Source: Streptomyces laurentii
GTDB lineage: Bacteria > Actinomycetota > Actinomycetes > Streptomycetales > Streptomycetaceae
DNA: 64,000 nt
Reading direction: 5' to 3'
NCBI GenBank assembly: GCA_002355495.1
Contig: AP017424.1
Coordinates: forward strand, 4,715,501 to 4,779,500
Shown here: positions 41,609-50,044 of the stretch, one piece after another
How the letters are laid out: each line of letters starts with the position of its first letter
Numbering within the stretch: position 1 is the first letter of the stretch
The notes under the pieces: generated by a model
Told to the model about the DNA's origin: nothing
What the model saw: the letters and a program-made list of their open reading frames with translations, nothing else
The model's database searches: none
Translations under genes and position numbers: made by a program

Positions 41609-42248
41609 GATGCTCCGTCAGGTGGGCGAGAAGGACACGGCCGATGGCGTCCAGGGCGCTCGGGGTCGCCTCCGGCGCGAGGTCCCGGAAGGAGGCGGCG
41701 AAGTCGGCCGACTCGGCGCACAGCGTTCGCGCCTCCAGTGCCTGGGTGAGGAGAGGGATCAACTCCCAGGAACAGTGGGGATGTTCCGCGTCGGCGAAGG
41801 CGAGCAGGCTCTCCTCGTGCGAGGCGTACTCCCCGTCGTACGCCCAGCCGTCCAGGTGGAGCAGCAGCGGGAACCGGGCCCGCACTTCCCAGGCGGCGAG
41901 CGGCACCTCCGCGTACGAGGCGTCGCCCTGGCGGTCGGCGAGCCGCAGCAGCGTCGCCAGGTCGGTCATGAACGCGGGAAGGTGTCGCTCCCCGGCGGCC
42001 GTCCGCCAGGCGCGACGGGTCTCCTCGGGGCAGGTCGCGAAGAACTCCTCGTCGTATGCGACGGCCAGGTAGTCGAGCCGGGAGGCGAGCGACTGCGGGG
42101 ATTCCCGCCAGGTCGCCTCCCAGTGCTCCCGGCGCAGGCACCGTCCGAGGCGCAGGACCTCCCACTCCAGCGGCTCGGATCCGCCGGCGAGGTGGACGAG
42201 GTGCGCGAGCGCCCCGCTGGTGAACATCCCTTCCGGATGCAGTGCCAT
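41601..42248 (-). CDS. Hypothetical protein, partner of the beta-propeller gene
   Basis: The 215-aa protein (MALHPEGMFTSGALAHLVHL..) is Leu- and Trp-rich and largely helical, with no signal peptide and no recognised family. It is translated ahead of, and overlaps, the beta-propeller gene, so the two probably act together. Upstream GGGGGGAGTTC on the minus strand gives a ribosome-binding site. Confidence 0.75.
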   Translation of the reverse strand: MALHPEGMFTSGALAHLVHLAGGSEPLEWEVLRLGRCLRREHWEATWRESPQSLASRLDYLAVAYDEEFFATCPEETRRAWRTAAGERHLPAFMTDLATLLRLADRQGDASYAEVPLAAWEVRARFPLLLHLDGWAYDGEYASHEESLLAFADAEHPHCSWELIPLLTQALEARTLCAESADFAASFRDLAPEATPSALDAIGRVLLAHLTEHHA

Positions 42249-42287
42249 GAACTCCCCCCTCGGGGCCGGTGGCTCAGGGTAGGCGCG

Positions 42288-43463
42288 TCACCGCCCCGCC
42301 GGACGGCCGATCAGCATCGTCGGGGCTCCCGCGACCCGAGTGAGCAGTACCGTCGCGGAGTGGGGGCCCTTCGGCTTCACCTTGCGGCGGATCTCCTCCG
42401 GTTCGACCGCCGAGCCGCGCTTCTTCACGGTGAGCACGCCCACCTCGCGCTCCCGCAGCAGGGCCTTCAACTTCTTGAGGTTGAAGGGGAGTTCGTCGGT
42501 GATCTCGTACGCGGCGGCGTACGGGGTCGGGGTGAGCGTGTCGGCCGTGACGTACGCGATCGTCTCGTCGATCAGCCCGCCGCCCAGCGCCTCGGCGACC
42601 TCGGCCACCAGATGCGCGCGGATGACGGCGCCGTCGGGCTCGTAGAGGTAGCGGCCCACCGGCCGGACCGCCGGGTCGGGCAGGGTGCCGCCGGTCAGCG
42701 CGGCGCCGCCGGGCAGCAGGGTCGCGCGGCGCGCGCCGGGCTCGGTGCCGAACCACAGCACCGCCTCCTTCACGTCCCCGCCGTCCGAGATCCACTCCGC
42801 CTCGGCCTCCTCCGGCACCGCCTCGTGCGGGATGCCCGGGGCGACCTTCAGCGCCGCGAAACGGGCCGCGCGGGCCGCTCCGACCGCCCAGGACAGCGGC
42901 GGCGAGTACGCCTCCGGGTCGAAGATCCTGCCCCGGCCGCCGCGCCGCGCCGGGTCGACGAAGACCGCGTCGTACGGGGTGGTGTCGATCTCGGTGACGT
43001 CCGCGCAGCGCACCTCGATCAGGTGGCCGAGGCCGAGCGCCGCCGCGTTGGCGCGGGCGGTCTCGGCGGTCAGCGGGTCGCGGTCGACGGCGAGCACGGA
43101 GATCCCGGCTCGGGCGAACGCGAGCGCGTCGCCGCCGATGCCGGAGCAGAGGTCGGCGACGCTGGTGACGCCGAGCGCCTTGAAGCGGGCCGCGCGGTGG
43201 GCGGCGACGGCGGCGCGGGTGGACTGCTCGACGCCGTTGGGCGTGAAGTACATCCGGTACGCGTCCTCGGCGCCGAACTTCGCGACCGCCCGCTGCCGCA
43301 GCCGGGCCTGGCCGAGGGCGGCCGAGACCAACTCGGCGGGGTGGTCGCGGCGCAGCCGGGAGGCGAGCGCCAGTTCCTGGGCGGGGTCGTGGTCGCGCAG
43401 GACGTCGAGCAGGGTCTGGCCCTCGGGGGAGCGCAGGGCGGCGAAGGCGGCGAGGTCGGTCAC
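42288..43463 (-). CDS. Class I SAM-dependent methyltransferase (THUMP-like)
   Basis: The 391-aa protein has the SAM-binding motif I VADLCSGIGGDALAFA and motif VFVDPARRGGRGR, the pattern of a Rossmann methyltransferase family common in actinobacteria. The C-terminal part (LKALLREREVGVLTVKKRG) resembles a THUMP-like RNA-binding region, so an RNA substrate is possible. The GTG giving VTDLAAFAAL is used; an ATG three codons earlier is equally possible, and neither has well-spaced Shine-Dalgarno sequence. Confidence 0.85.
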   Translation of the reverse strand: MTDLAAFAALRSPEGQTLLDVLRDHDPAQELALASRLRRDHPAELVSAALGQARLRQRAVAKFGAEDAYRMYFTPNGVEQSTRAAVAAHRAARFKALGVTSVADLCSGIGGDALAFARAGISVLAVDRDPLTAETARANAAALGLGHLIEVRCADVTEIDTTPYDAVFVDPARRGGRGRIFDPEAYSPPLSWAVGAARAARFAALKVAPGIPHEAVPEEAEAEWISDGGDVKEAVLWFGTEPGARRATLLPGGAALTGGTLPDPAVRPVGRYLYEPDGAVIRAHLVAEVAEALGGGLIDETIAYVTADTLTPTPYAAAYEITDELPFNLKKLKALLREREVGVLTVKKRGSAVEPEEIRRKVKPKGPHSATVLLTRVAGAPTMLIGRPAGR

Positions 43464-43573
43464 CCCTCCCATTCTCCCGGCCGTTCGCCGTGTGGGCCGC
43501 CCGGGGGATGGTGCGGGGGGTGCCGGTGGTGTCGGGGCGGTGGACGGGCGGGGCCCTGACAGGATGCGGCGCC

Positions 43574-44550
43574 ATGCAGCTTGTACGACAAAAGGAACAG
43601 AAGGGCTCATTCCGCTTCGCGGTCGGAGGCCCCTTCCGCAGCACGAGACCCGCCCGTGTCGTCGGCGCCGCCCTGCTCGTCGGCGCGCTCGGCTCCGCCT
43701 GCGCCGCCCCCGACGGAGCAGCCCCCCGAAGGCCCCCGCCAGGCCCGCCCCCGGTCAGCCGCACGCCCAGGGCGCCCCCGGTGCCCCGGACGCGGCGGGC
43801 GCGCTCGGCTCGTACACCGAGCGCGTCCGCGCGCAGCGCGCCGCCCGGGTCGCCGCGGCCAGGAAGTGGGGCCTGGACAAGCCCCCCATCGACGCGCCCG
43901 AGCCCCCGTCCGTCAAGCCGCGGATCACCACGCGCAAGGGCTTCGAGACCGACGGCGAGGACCGGCCGCCGGTCTTCACCACCGTTCCCACCGACCAGCG
44001 GGTCGTCTTCCTGACGATCGACGACGGCTCCGAGAAGGACCCCGACCTGCTGCGCATGATGAGCGAGCTGAAGATCCCGTACAGCGCCTTCCTCAGCGAC
44101 TACCTGGTGAAGACCGACTACGGCTACTTCAAGAAGATGCAGTCCGAAGGGGTGACGCTGAACAACCACACGCTGACCCACCCCTACCTGCCCGGCCTCG
44201 ACTACGAGGACCAGCGGCGCGAGATCTGCGACATGCAGGACCTCATCCAGAAACGGTTCGGCAAGCGGCCCGAACTCTTCCGCCCGCCCTACGGCAACTA
44301 CAACGACGACAGTCTGCGCGCCGCCAAGTCCTGCGGCGTCAAGGCCGTCCCGCTATGGGCCGCCGAGGCCTTCCCGGACCACATGGAGTGGCGCGAGTGG
44401 GACGAGGACCTGCACCCCGGTGACATCATCCTCACCCACTTCCGGGGGAAGGGGGACTGGCCGGGCACCATGCCGGACATGATCCGCAAGGTGATGAAGG
44501 TGCTCACCGACAAGGGGTACGCGGTGGCGAAGCTCGAGGACTACGTGTGA
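43574..44550 (+). CDS. Polysaccharide deacetylase (CE4), frameshifted in the linker
   Basis: This is a paralogue of the deacetylase at 37380. The N-terminus (MQLVRQKEQKG..VVGAALLVGALGSAC) is a signal peptide with a weak lipobox. The catalytic domain (FLTIDDGSEKDPD, NNHTLTHP, RPPYGNYN, DIILTHFRG) reads in another frame. The frames meet at a run of six C at 43722-43727; one more C restores AAPPKAPARPAPGQ, the expected Ala/Pro linker. No in-frame start after the shift would give an exported enzyme. It may be a read error or a lesion. The downstream gene overlaps its stop. Confidence 0.85.
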
Positions 44551-44960
44551 CCCGGGCGCGCCGGCTCACCGCCGCCCTGGCCCTGGCCGGCGCGCTGCTC
44601 GCCGTACTCCCGGCGTGCGCCTCCTCGATCGACCCCATCGAACGGCTCGGCCGCAAGGCGGCCGAGAAGGTCACCCCGCACCCGCGCCACCCGCACCACC
44701 CGCACCACTCGTCCCGCCCGCGCGCGCACCGGCGCGCCCACCCGCGCCCCGGCCCCGCGGGTTCGGCGGGGCCCGCCGGTTCCGCCGCGCCCACCGCGCG
44801 CGTACGGAAGCCCGGAGGGGACCCCGTACGGAACTCCGCGCCGGATCCGGATCCCGTACGGAACCACGCCCCCCGCCCGGGCGTTCACCCGGCGCGTACC
44901 GCCGCACCGTCGCCGTCCACCCTGCCGCCGGCGGCTCCCGATCACGCCACGGGGTCGTGA
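44547..44960 (+). CDS. Small putative lipoprotein, His/Pro/Arg-rich
   Basis: The 137-aa product has a signal peptide with lipobox LPAC near residue 24, then SSIDPIERLGRKAAEKV and a low-complexity tail with HPHHPHH and PVRN repeats. The GTG overlaps the deacetylase stop (GTGA), so it is co-translated with it. No family recognised; the His cluster might bind metal. Confidence 0.65.
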   Translation: MTRARRLTAALALAGALLAVLPACASSIDPIERLGRKAAEKVTPHPRHPHHPHHSSRPRAHRRAHPRPGPAGSAGPAGSAAPTARVRKPGGDPVRNSAPDPDPVRNHAPRPGVHPARTAAPSPSTLPPAAPDHATGS

Positions 44961-44961
44961 A

Positions 44962-44988
44962 TTGGCACTCCGCTTGACCGAGTGCTAA
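44962..44988. promoter_or_regulatory. CIRCE element 1 (HrcA operator)
   Basis: TTGGCACTC-N9-GAGTGCTAA, one base from the CIRCE consensus. The spacer contains TTGACC, which with CATAGT at 44996-45001 (16-base spacing) forms a probable groES promoter, so HrcA binding would block RNA polymerase. Confidence 0.92.
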
Positions 44989-45008
44989 TCGCGGTCATAG
45001 TCTCGGCT

Positions 45009-45035
45009 CTGGCACTCCCCACCGGAGAGTGCCAA
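45009..45035. promoter_or_regulatory. CIRCE element 2 (HrcA operator)
   Basis: CTGGCACTC-N9-GAGTGCCAA, two mismatches from the CIRCE consensus, 20 bases after the first and inside the likely leader of groES. Twin operators imply tight heat-shock control. Confidence 0.9.
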
Positions 45036-45134
45036 CACAGCGACGGGCAGGTCCGGCACCCGCGACGACGGATCCACCTGGTCGCCACCTCAGACAGTCA
45101 ACCCCGTGAGAACTCTGAAGGGGGAGGTCGGATC

Positions 45135-45443
45135 GTGACGACCACCAGCTCCAAGGTTGCCATCAAGCCGCTCGAGGACCGCATTGTGGTCCAGCCGCTC
45201 GACGCCGAGCAGACCACCGCCTCTGGCCTGGTCATCCCGGACACCGCGAAGGAGAAGCCCCAGGAGGGCGCCGTCCTCGCCGTGGGCCCGGGCCGCTTCG
45301 AGAACGGTGAGCGCCTGCCGCTCGACGTCAAGGTCGGCGATGTCGTGCTCTACAGCAAGTACGGCGGCACCGAGGTGAAGTACAACGGCGACGAGTACCT
45401 CGTCCTCTCGGCTCGCGACGTGCTCGCGATCATCGAGAAGTAA
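45135..45443 (+). CDS. groES: Co-chaperonin GroES
   Basis: GroES caps the GroEL chamber. The 102-aa product has KPLEDRIVVQPL, the mobile loop (EQTTASGLVIPDTA) and YNGDEYLVLSARDVLAIIEK. The GTG start follows GGGGGAGGTCGG; the frame is open further upstream but across the CIRCE elements. groEL follows after a terminator-like hairpin. Confidence 0.97.
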   Translation: MTTTSSKVAIKPLEDRIVVQPLDAEQTTASGLVIPDTAKEKPQEGAVLAVGPGRFENGERLPLDVKVGDVVLYSKYGGTEVKYNGDEYLVLSARDVLAIIEK

Positions 45444-45475
45444 GTCACCAAGGCACCTGAAGAAGATGCTTTGAG

Positions 45476-45520
45476 CTGCGCCCCCGACCCCTGGTTTTCC
45501 GCGGGCGGCCGGGGGCGCAG
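45476..45520 (+). terminator. Terminator-like hairpin between groES and groEL
   Basis: An 11-bp stem (CTGCGCCCCCG with CGGGGGCGCAG) around a 23-base loop is followed directly by TTTCTTTC. It has the form of an intrinsic terminator and would lower groEL relative to groES transcript. Confidence 0.8.
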
Positions 45521-45559
45521 TTTCTTTCAACGATTTTTCGAGAGGGCTGAACCGCTCCC

Positions 45560-47188
45560 ATGGCGAAGATCCTGAAGTTCGACGAGGACGCCCGTCGCGC
45601 CCTTGAGCGCGGCGTCAACAAGCTGGCCGACACGGTGAAGGTGACGATCGGCCCCAAGGGCCGCAACGTCGTCATCGACAAGAAGTTCGGCGCCCCCACC
45701 ATCACCAACGACGGTGTCACGATCGCCCGCGAGGTCGAGATCGAGGACCCGTACGAGAACCTCGGCGCCCAGCTGGTGAAGGAGGTGGCGACCAAGACCA
45801 ACGACGTCGCGGGTGACGGCACCACCACCGCCACCGTGCTCGCCCAGGCCCTGGTGCGCGAGGGTCTGCGCAACGTCGCCGCCGGCGCCTCCCCGTCCTC
45901 CCTGAAGAAGGGCATCGACGCCGCCGTCAAGGCCGTCTCCGACGAGCTGCTCGCGACCGCGCGCCCGATCGACGACAAGGCCGACATCGCCGCCGTCGCC
46001 GCGCTCTCCGCGCAGGACCAGCAGGTCGGCGAGCTCATCGCCGAGGCCATGGACAAGGTCGGCAAGGACGGTGTCATCACCGTCGAGGAGTCGAACACCT
46101 TCGGCCTGGAGCTGGACTTCACCGAGGGCATGGCCTTCGACAAGGGCTACCTGTCCCCGTACATGGTCACCGACCAGGAGCGTATGGAGGCCGTCCTCGA
46201 CGAGCCGTACATCCTGATCAACCAGGGCAAGATCTCCTCCATCCAGGACCTCCTGCCGCTGCTTGAGAAGATCATCCAGGCCGGCGCCTCGAAGCCGCTG
46301 CTGATCATCGCCGAGGACGTCGAGGGCGAGGCCCTCTCCACCCTCGTCGTCAACAAGATCCGCGGCACCTTCAACGCCGTCGCCGTGAAGGCCCCCGGCT
46401 TCGGCGACCGCCGCAAGGCGATGCTGCAGGACATGGCCGTCCTCACCGGCGCCACCGTCATCTCCGAGGAGGTCGGCCTCAAGCTCGACCAGGCCGGTCT
46501 GGACGTGCTGGGCTCCGCCCGCCGCGTGACCGTCTCCAAGGACGACACGACCATCGTCGAGGGCGCCGGCCAGTCCGGTGACGTCGCGGGCCGCGTCGCG
46601 CAGATCAAGGCCGAGATCGAGAACACCGACTCCGACTGGGACCGCGAGAAGCTCCAGGAGCGCCTCGCGAAGCTGGCCGGCGGCGTGTGCGTGATCAAGG
46701 TCGGCGCCGCCACCGAGGTGGAGCTGAAGGAGAAGAAGCACCGTCTGGAGGACGCCATCTCCGCGACCCGCGCCGCGGTCGAGGAGGGCATCGTCTCCGG
46801 TGGTGGCTCCGCGCTCGTCCACGCCGCCAAGGTCCTCGAGGGCAACCTGGGCAAGGAGGGCGACGAGGCCACCGGTGTCTCCGTCGTCCGCCGCGCCGCC
46901 GTCGAGCCGCTGCGCTGGATCGCCGAGAACGCCGGCCTCGAGGGCTACGTCATCACCTCGAAGGTGGCGGAGCTGGAGAAGGGCAACGGCTTCAACGCCG
47001 CCACCGGCGAGTACGGCGACCTGGTCAAGGCCGGCGTCATCGACCCGGTCAAGGTGACGCGCTCCGCCCTGGAGAACGCCGCCTCGATCGCCTCCCTGCT
47101 GCTCACCACCGAGACCCTCGTGGTGGAGAAGAAGGAAGAGGAGCCGGCGGAGGCCGGTCACGGCCACGGTCACGGCCACTCCCACTGA
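45560..47188 (+). CDS. groEL: Chaperonin GroEL (GroEL1 type)
   Basis: GroEL forms the double-ring folding chamber. The 542-aa protein has KFDEDARRALERGVN, VTIGPKGRNVV, DGTTTATVLAQALV and GGGSALVHA. The C-terminus is His-rich (GHGHGHGHSH) instead of the usual Gly-Gly-Met repeats; such tails mark the groES-linked GroEL1 of actinobacteria. It lies 116 bases after groES. Confidence 0.97.
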   Translation: MAKILKFDEDARRALERGVNKLADTVKVTIGPKGRNVVIDKKFGAPTITNDGVTIAREVEIEDPYENLGAQLVKEVATKTNDVAGDGTTTATVLAQALVREGLRNVAAGASPSSLKKGIDAAVKAVSDELLATARPIDDKADIAAVAALSAQDQQVGELIAEAMDKVGKDGVITVEESNTFGLELDFTEGMAFDKGYLSPYMVTDQERMEAVLDEPYILINQGKISSIQDLLPLLEKIIQAGASKPLLIIAEDVEGEALSTLVVNKIRGTFNAVAVKAPGFGDRRKAMLQDMAVLTGATVISEEVGLKLDQAGLDVLGSARRVTVSKDDTTIVEGAGQSGDVAGRVAQIKAEIENTDSDWDREKLQERLAKLAGGVCVIKVGAATEVELKEKKHRLEDAISATRAAVEEGIVSGGGSALVHAAKVLEGNLGKEGDEATGVSVVRRAAVEPLRWIAENAGLEGYVITSKVAELEKGNGFNAATGEYGDLVKAGVIDPVKVTRSALENAASIASLLLTTETLVVEKKEEEPAEAGHGHGHGHSH

Positions 47189-47223
47189 CGCCTGAGGCGC
47201 GCCGCGCCTGAGCGTGTGTGGTG

Positions 47224-47262
47224 CGAGGCCCGGTGCTCCCGTCGCGGGAGCACCGGGCCTCG
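47224..47262 (+). terminator. Terminator after groEL
   Basis: An 18-bp perfect stem (arms begin CGAGGCCCGGTGC) with a TCG loop is followed by CCCTTTTT, the clearest intrinsic terminator in the window. Confidence 0.95.
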
Positions 47263-47270
47263 CCCTTTTT

Positions 47271-47309
47271 CGTGACGCTCGTTCCCGTGACGCTCGTTCC
47301 CGTGACGCG
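47271..47309. repeat. Tandem 15-bp repeat after groEL
   Basis: CGTGACGCTCGTTCC is repeated exactly twice, and a third partial copy (CGTGACGCG) follows. It lies between the groEL terminator and a convergent gene. Confidence 0.85.
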
Positions 47310-47344
47310 CGCAGGACTTCCGTCAGGCCTTGCTCAGGGCACGC

Positions 47345-48043
47345 TCAGGCTTCGACGGCGCCGAGCTGAGCCATCAGGCTGAGCCGGTCGTACTGCCACC
47401 AGCCCTCGGCGATCTTCCCGTCGTCCTGGAAGCGGTGGACGCACATCCCGGTCATCGTCACGTCGATCCCGGTCGGCTGGAGCCCCATGAAGTCGCCGCT
47501 GTGGCTCGCCCGCCAGGTCCAGCGGGTGCACACCCGGTCGCCCTCGGCGAGCTGGTCGTCCACGGTGAACGCGAAGTCGAACCCGCTCCGCCACATCTCC
47601 ACGACGCGCCTGAACGCGTCCATGCCGATGGCGTCCTGCTCGTTGGCGGGATCGTGATCGTGGTAGTTCTCGGTCAGCACCGCGTCGAGCAGCGCCAGCT
47701 CGGGTTCGTGGGCCAGCATGTCGAGCAGCCGCCGGGACTGGGCCTTGTACAGCCCCTCGTCCCGTACGACGTCCAGGTCCGTGAACGACGGCATCTCGTC
47801 GCAGAGCGCGATCATCTCGCGGAAGATCCGGTCGGTCTCCGGCAGCTGCGAGTTGCGCATGGCCACGTCGTACGACGGGAATTCGACGATCTCCACGACA
47901 TGGGAGGCGTCCGAGCGGTCCCGGCCGACGGTGCTGTGGGTGGCGGTGCGTTTGCCCTGGGTCTGCTCGACCCACTGGTCCATGAGCCGGTTCAGCTCGT
48001 CGATCCGACTGGTCTTGCAGTCGATGATTTGTACGAAGGTCAT
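47345..48043 (-). CDS. Ferredoxin-fold plus SnoaL-like (ester cyclase) protein
   Basis: The 232-aa protein joins an N-terminal ferredoxin-like domain (MTFVQIIDCKTSRIDEL.., residues 1-100) with a C-terminal SnoaL-like NTF2-fold domain (GDRVCTRWTWRASHSGDFMG, HRFQDDGKIAEGWWQYD). SnoaL-like proteins include polyketide cyclases but most are uncharacterised. The ATG preceded by GGGAGG is used. It is convergent with groEL. Confidence 0.88.
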   Translation of the reverse strand: MTFVQIIDCKTSRIDELNRLMDQWVEQTQGKRTATHSTVGRDRSDASHVVEIVEFPSYDVAMRNSQLPETDRIFREMIALCDEMPSFTDLDVVRDEGLYKAQSRRLLDMLAHEPELALLDAVLTENYHDHDPANEQDAIGMDAFRRVVEMWRSGFDFAFTVDDQLAEGDRVCTRWTWRASHSGDFMGLQPTGIDVTMTGMCVHRFQDDGKIAEGWWQYDRLSLMAQLGAVEA

Positions 48044-48125
48044 GGCGCCTCCCGACCCAGATGGGACCATTCCAGTCTAGGTCGGGAGGCGGGTGGCGGC
48101 CGTTCGGCGGACGGAGCGTGCCCGA

Positions 48126-49145
48126 TCAGGCGGAACGCGTCAGATCGTCCGCCCGTACCTCTTCCAGGAACGGCTCCCCGCGCCCGTACCGCGCGATCTC
48201 CTCCAGGGCCTGGTCGGCCATGCGGTGGAGCTCGTTGCCGAGCGAACCGGCGACGTGCGGGGTGAGCAGCACGTTGGGCAGGGTGTAGAGCGGCGAGTCG
48301 GCGGCCGGGAGTTCGGGGTCGGTGACGTCGAGGACGGCGTGCAGCCGGCCCGAGGTCAGATGGGGGAGCAGCGCGTCCTCGTCGACGAGCGAGCCGCGCG
48401 AGGTGTTGACCAGGGTCGCGCCGTCCGGCATCGAGGCGAGCTGGGCGGCGCCGATCATGCGGTACGTGGCGGGCAGTTGGGGCGCGTGGACGGAGACGAT
48501 CGAGCTGCGCGCGCACAGTTCGTCGAGGCCCACCAGCTCCACGCCGGGCGGCGGCGTCGTCACGTACGGGTCGTGCAGCAGCACCTCCAGGTCGAAGGGG
48601 CGCAGCAGGTCGAGGACCCGGCGGCCGATGCGGGAGGCGCCGACGATGCCGACCGTACGGCGGTAGTTGCCCCAGCCCGCGGACTCCTCGACCCAGGGCT
48701 GGTCGGTGCGCAGCGCGGCGTACTGCTGGGCCGAGCGCAGCACCCGCTTCCCGGCGAACAGGATCGCGGCGACCGTGTACTCGGCGACCGGCAGCGCGTT
48801 GGCGGCGGCGGCCGAGGTGACCGTGATGCCGCGCTCCCAACAGGCCTCGGTGATGTGGTGCTTGATGGAGCCGGCGGCGTGCACGACGGCCTTGAGGCGG
48901 GGCGCGCGGTCGAGCACCTCGGCGGTGAGCGGGGTGGCGCCCCAGCAGGTGAGGAGGATCTCGGCCTCGGCGAGGGCGGCCGCGACCGCCGGACCGGGGG
49001 AGTCCAGGTCGTAGGCGACCAGATGAGGGTCGGTACGGGTGAGCGCGGCCAGCCGGTCGCGGTGGGCGTCGGTGAGCAGGCGTTCGGCGATGCCGGAGCC
49101 CATGGAGAGGAGGAGTGCGGGGCGGGTGTCAGTGATCGGAGGCAT
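48126..49145 (-). CDS. D-isomer-specific 2-hydroxyacid dehydrogenase
   Basis: The 339-aa NAD-dependent oxidoreductase would reduce a 2-keto acid or oxidise a D-2-hydroxy acid. It has VGIVGASRIGRRVLDLLRPF (NAD loop), LVNTSRGSLVDEDAL (catalytic Arg region) and TPHVAGSLGNE (catalytic His). The start MPPITDTRPA is 17 bases after the stop of the transporter permease, so it is the last gene of that operon and may process an imported or cleaved uronate-type sugar. Confidence 0.92.
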   Translation of the reverse strand: MPPITDTRPALLLSMGSGIAERLLTDAHRDRLAALTRTDPHLVAYDLDSPGPAVAAALAEAEILLTCWGATPLTAEVLDRAPRLKAVVHAAGSIKHHITEACWERGITVTSAAAANALPVAEYTVAAILFAGKRVLRSAQQYAALRTDQPWVEESAGWGNYRRTVGIVGASRIGRRVLDLLRPFDLEVLLHDPYVTTPPPGVELVGLDELCARSSIVSVHAPQLPATYRMIGAAQLASMPDGATLVNTSRGSLVDEDALLPHLTSGRLHAVLDVTDPELPAADSPLYTLPNVLLTPHVAGSLGNELHRMADQALEEIARYGRGEPFLEEVRADDLTRSA

Positions 49146-49162
49146 CCTGGGACCTGTGGTCT

Positions 49163-50044
49163 TCACTTGACGCTGCCGGCGGTGAGACCGGCCTTCCAGT
49201 GGCGCTGCAGGGAAACGAAGGCGACGACGAGGGGGACGACGGCGAGCAGGGATCCGGTGACGACGAGCGGGTAGAAGCCGGGCTCGGCGTGGGCGTTGCT
49301 GTTCCACGCGTACAGACCGAGGCTCAGCGGGAAGAGCTTCTGGTCCGACAGCATCACCAGGGGGAGGAAGAAGTTGTTCCAGATCGCGGTGAACTGGAAC
49401 AGGAAGACGGTCACGAAGCCGGGCATGAGCATGCGCAGGCCGATGGACCAGAAGATGCGCAGTTCGCCCGCGCCGTCGATGCGGGCGGCTTCGAGGGCCT
49501 CGCCGGGGACGTAGCCGGAGCTGAACACGCGGGAGAGGTAGACGCCGAAGGGGTTGACGAGGACGGGGATGAAGACCGCCCAGAAGGTGTTGACGATGCC
49601 CACTTTGCTGGCGAGCAGGTACATGGGCAGCGCGAGCGCGGTCGTCGGGACGAGTACGCCGAGCAGGACGACGCCGAACAGCTTCTCCTTGCCCGGGAAG
49701 TCGTACTTGTCGAAGGCGTAGCCGGCGGCGACGCTGACGAGCGAGCAGACGAGGGCACCGAGGCCCGCGTACAGCAGGCTGTTCAGGTACCAGTGGAAGT
49801 AGACGCCGTCGTTGTACTCGGCGAGCCGGCCGAGGTTGCCGCCGAGGTCGAAGCCCTCGAAGGAGAAGGCGTTTCCGGCGAGGAGTCCGCCGGCGTCCTT
49901 GGTGGCGGCGGTGAGCAGCCAGACGAGCGGGAAGAGCATGTAGACGACGGCGAGGACGAGGGCGCCGTTGACGGCGGTCTTCGACAGCCAGACGTTGCGG
50001 GAGCGGGGCTTGCCGCCGCCGGTCGTACGGGTGCTGGTGGTCAT
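49163..50044 (-). CDS. Sugar ABC transporter permease (MalG type)
   Basis: The 293-aa membrane protein has six predicted segments and the EAA motif of CUT1 permeases (EALEAARIDGAGELRIFW..LRMLMPG) near residue 190, which docks the ATPase. The ATG overlaps the upstream permease stop (ATGA). It pairs with the second permease and the binding lipoprotein. No ATPase gene is present here. Confidence 0.95.
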   Translation of the reverse strand: MTTSTRTTGGGKPRSRNVWLSKTAVNGALVLAVVYMLFPLVWLLTAATKDAGGLLAGNAFSFEGFDLGGNLGRLAEYNDGVYFHWYLNSLLYAGLGALVCSLVSVAAGYAFDKYDFPGKEKLFGVVLLGVLVPTTALALPMYLLASKVGIVNTFWAVFIPVLVNPFGVYLSRVFSSGYVPGEALEAARIDGAGELRIFWSIGLRMLMPGFVTVFLFQFTAIWNNFFLPLVMLSDQKLFPLSLGLYAWNSNAHAEPGFYPLVVTGSLLAVVPLVVAFVSLQRHWKAGLTAGSVK

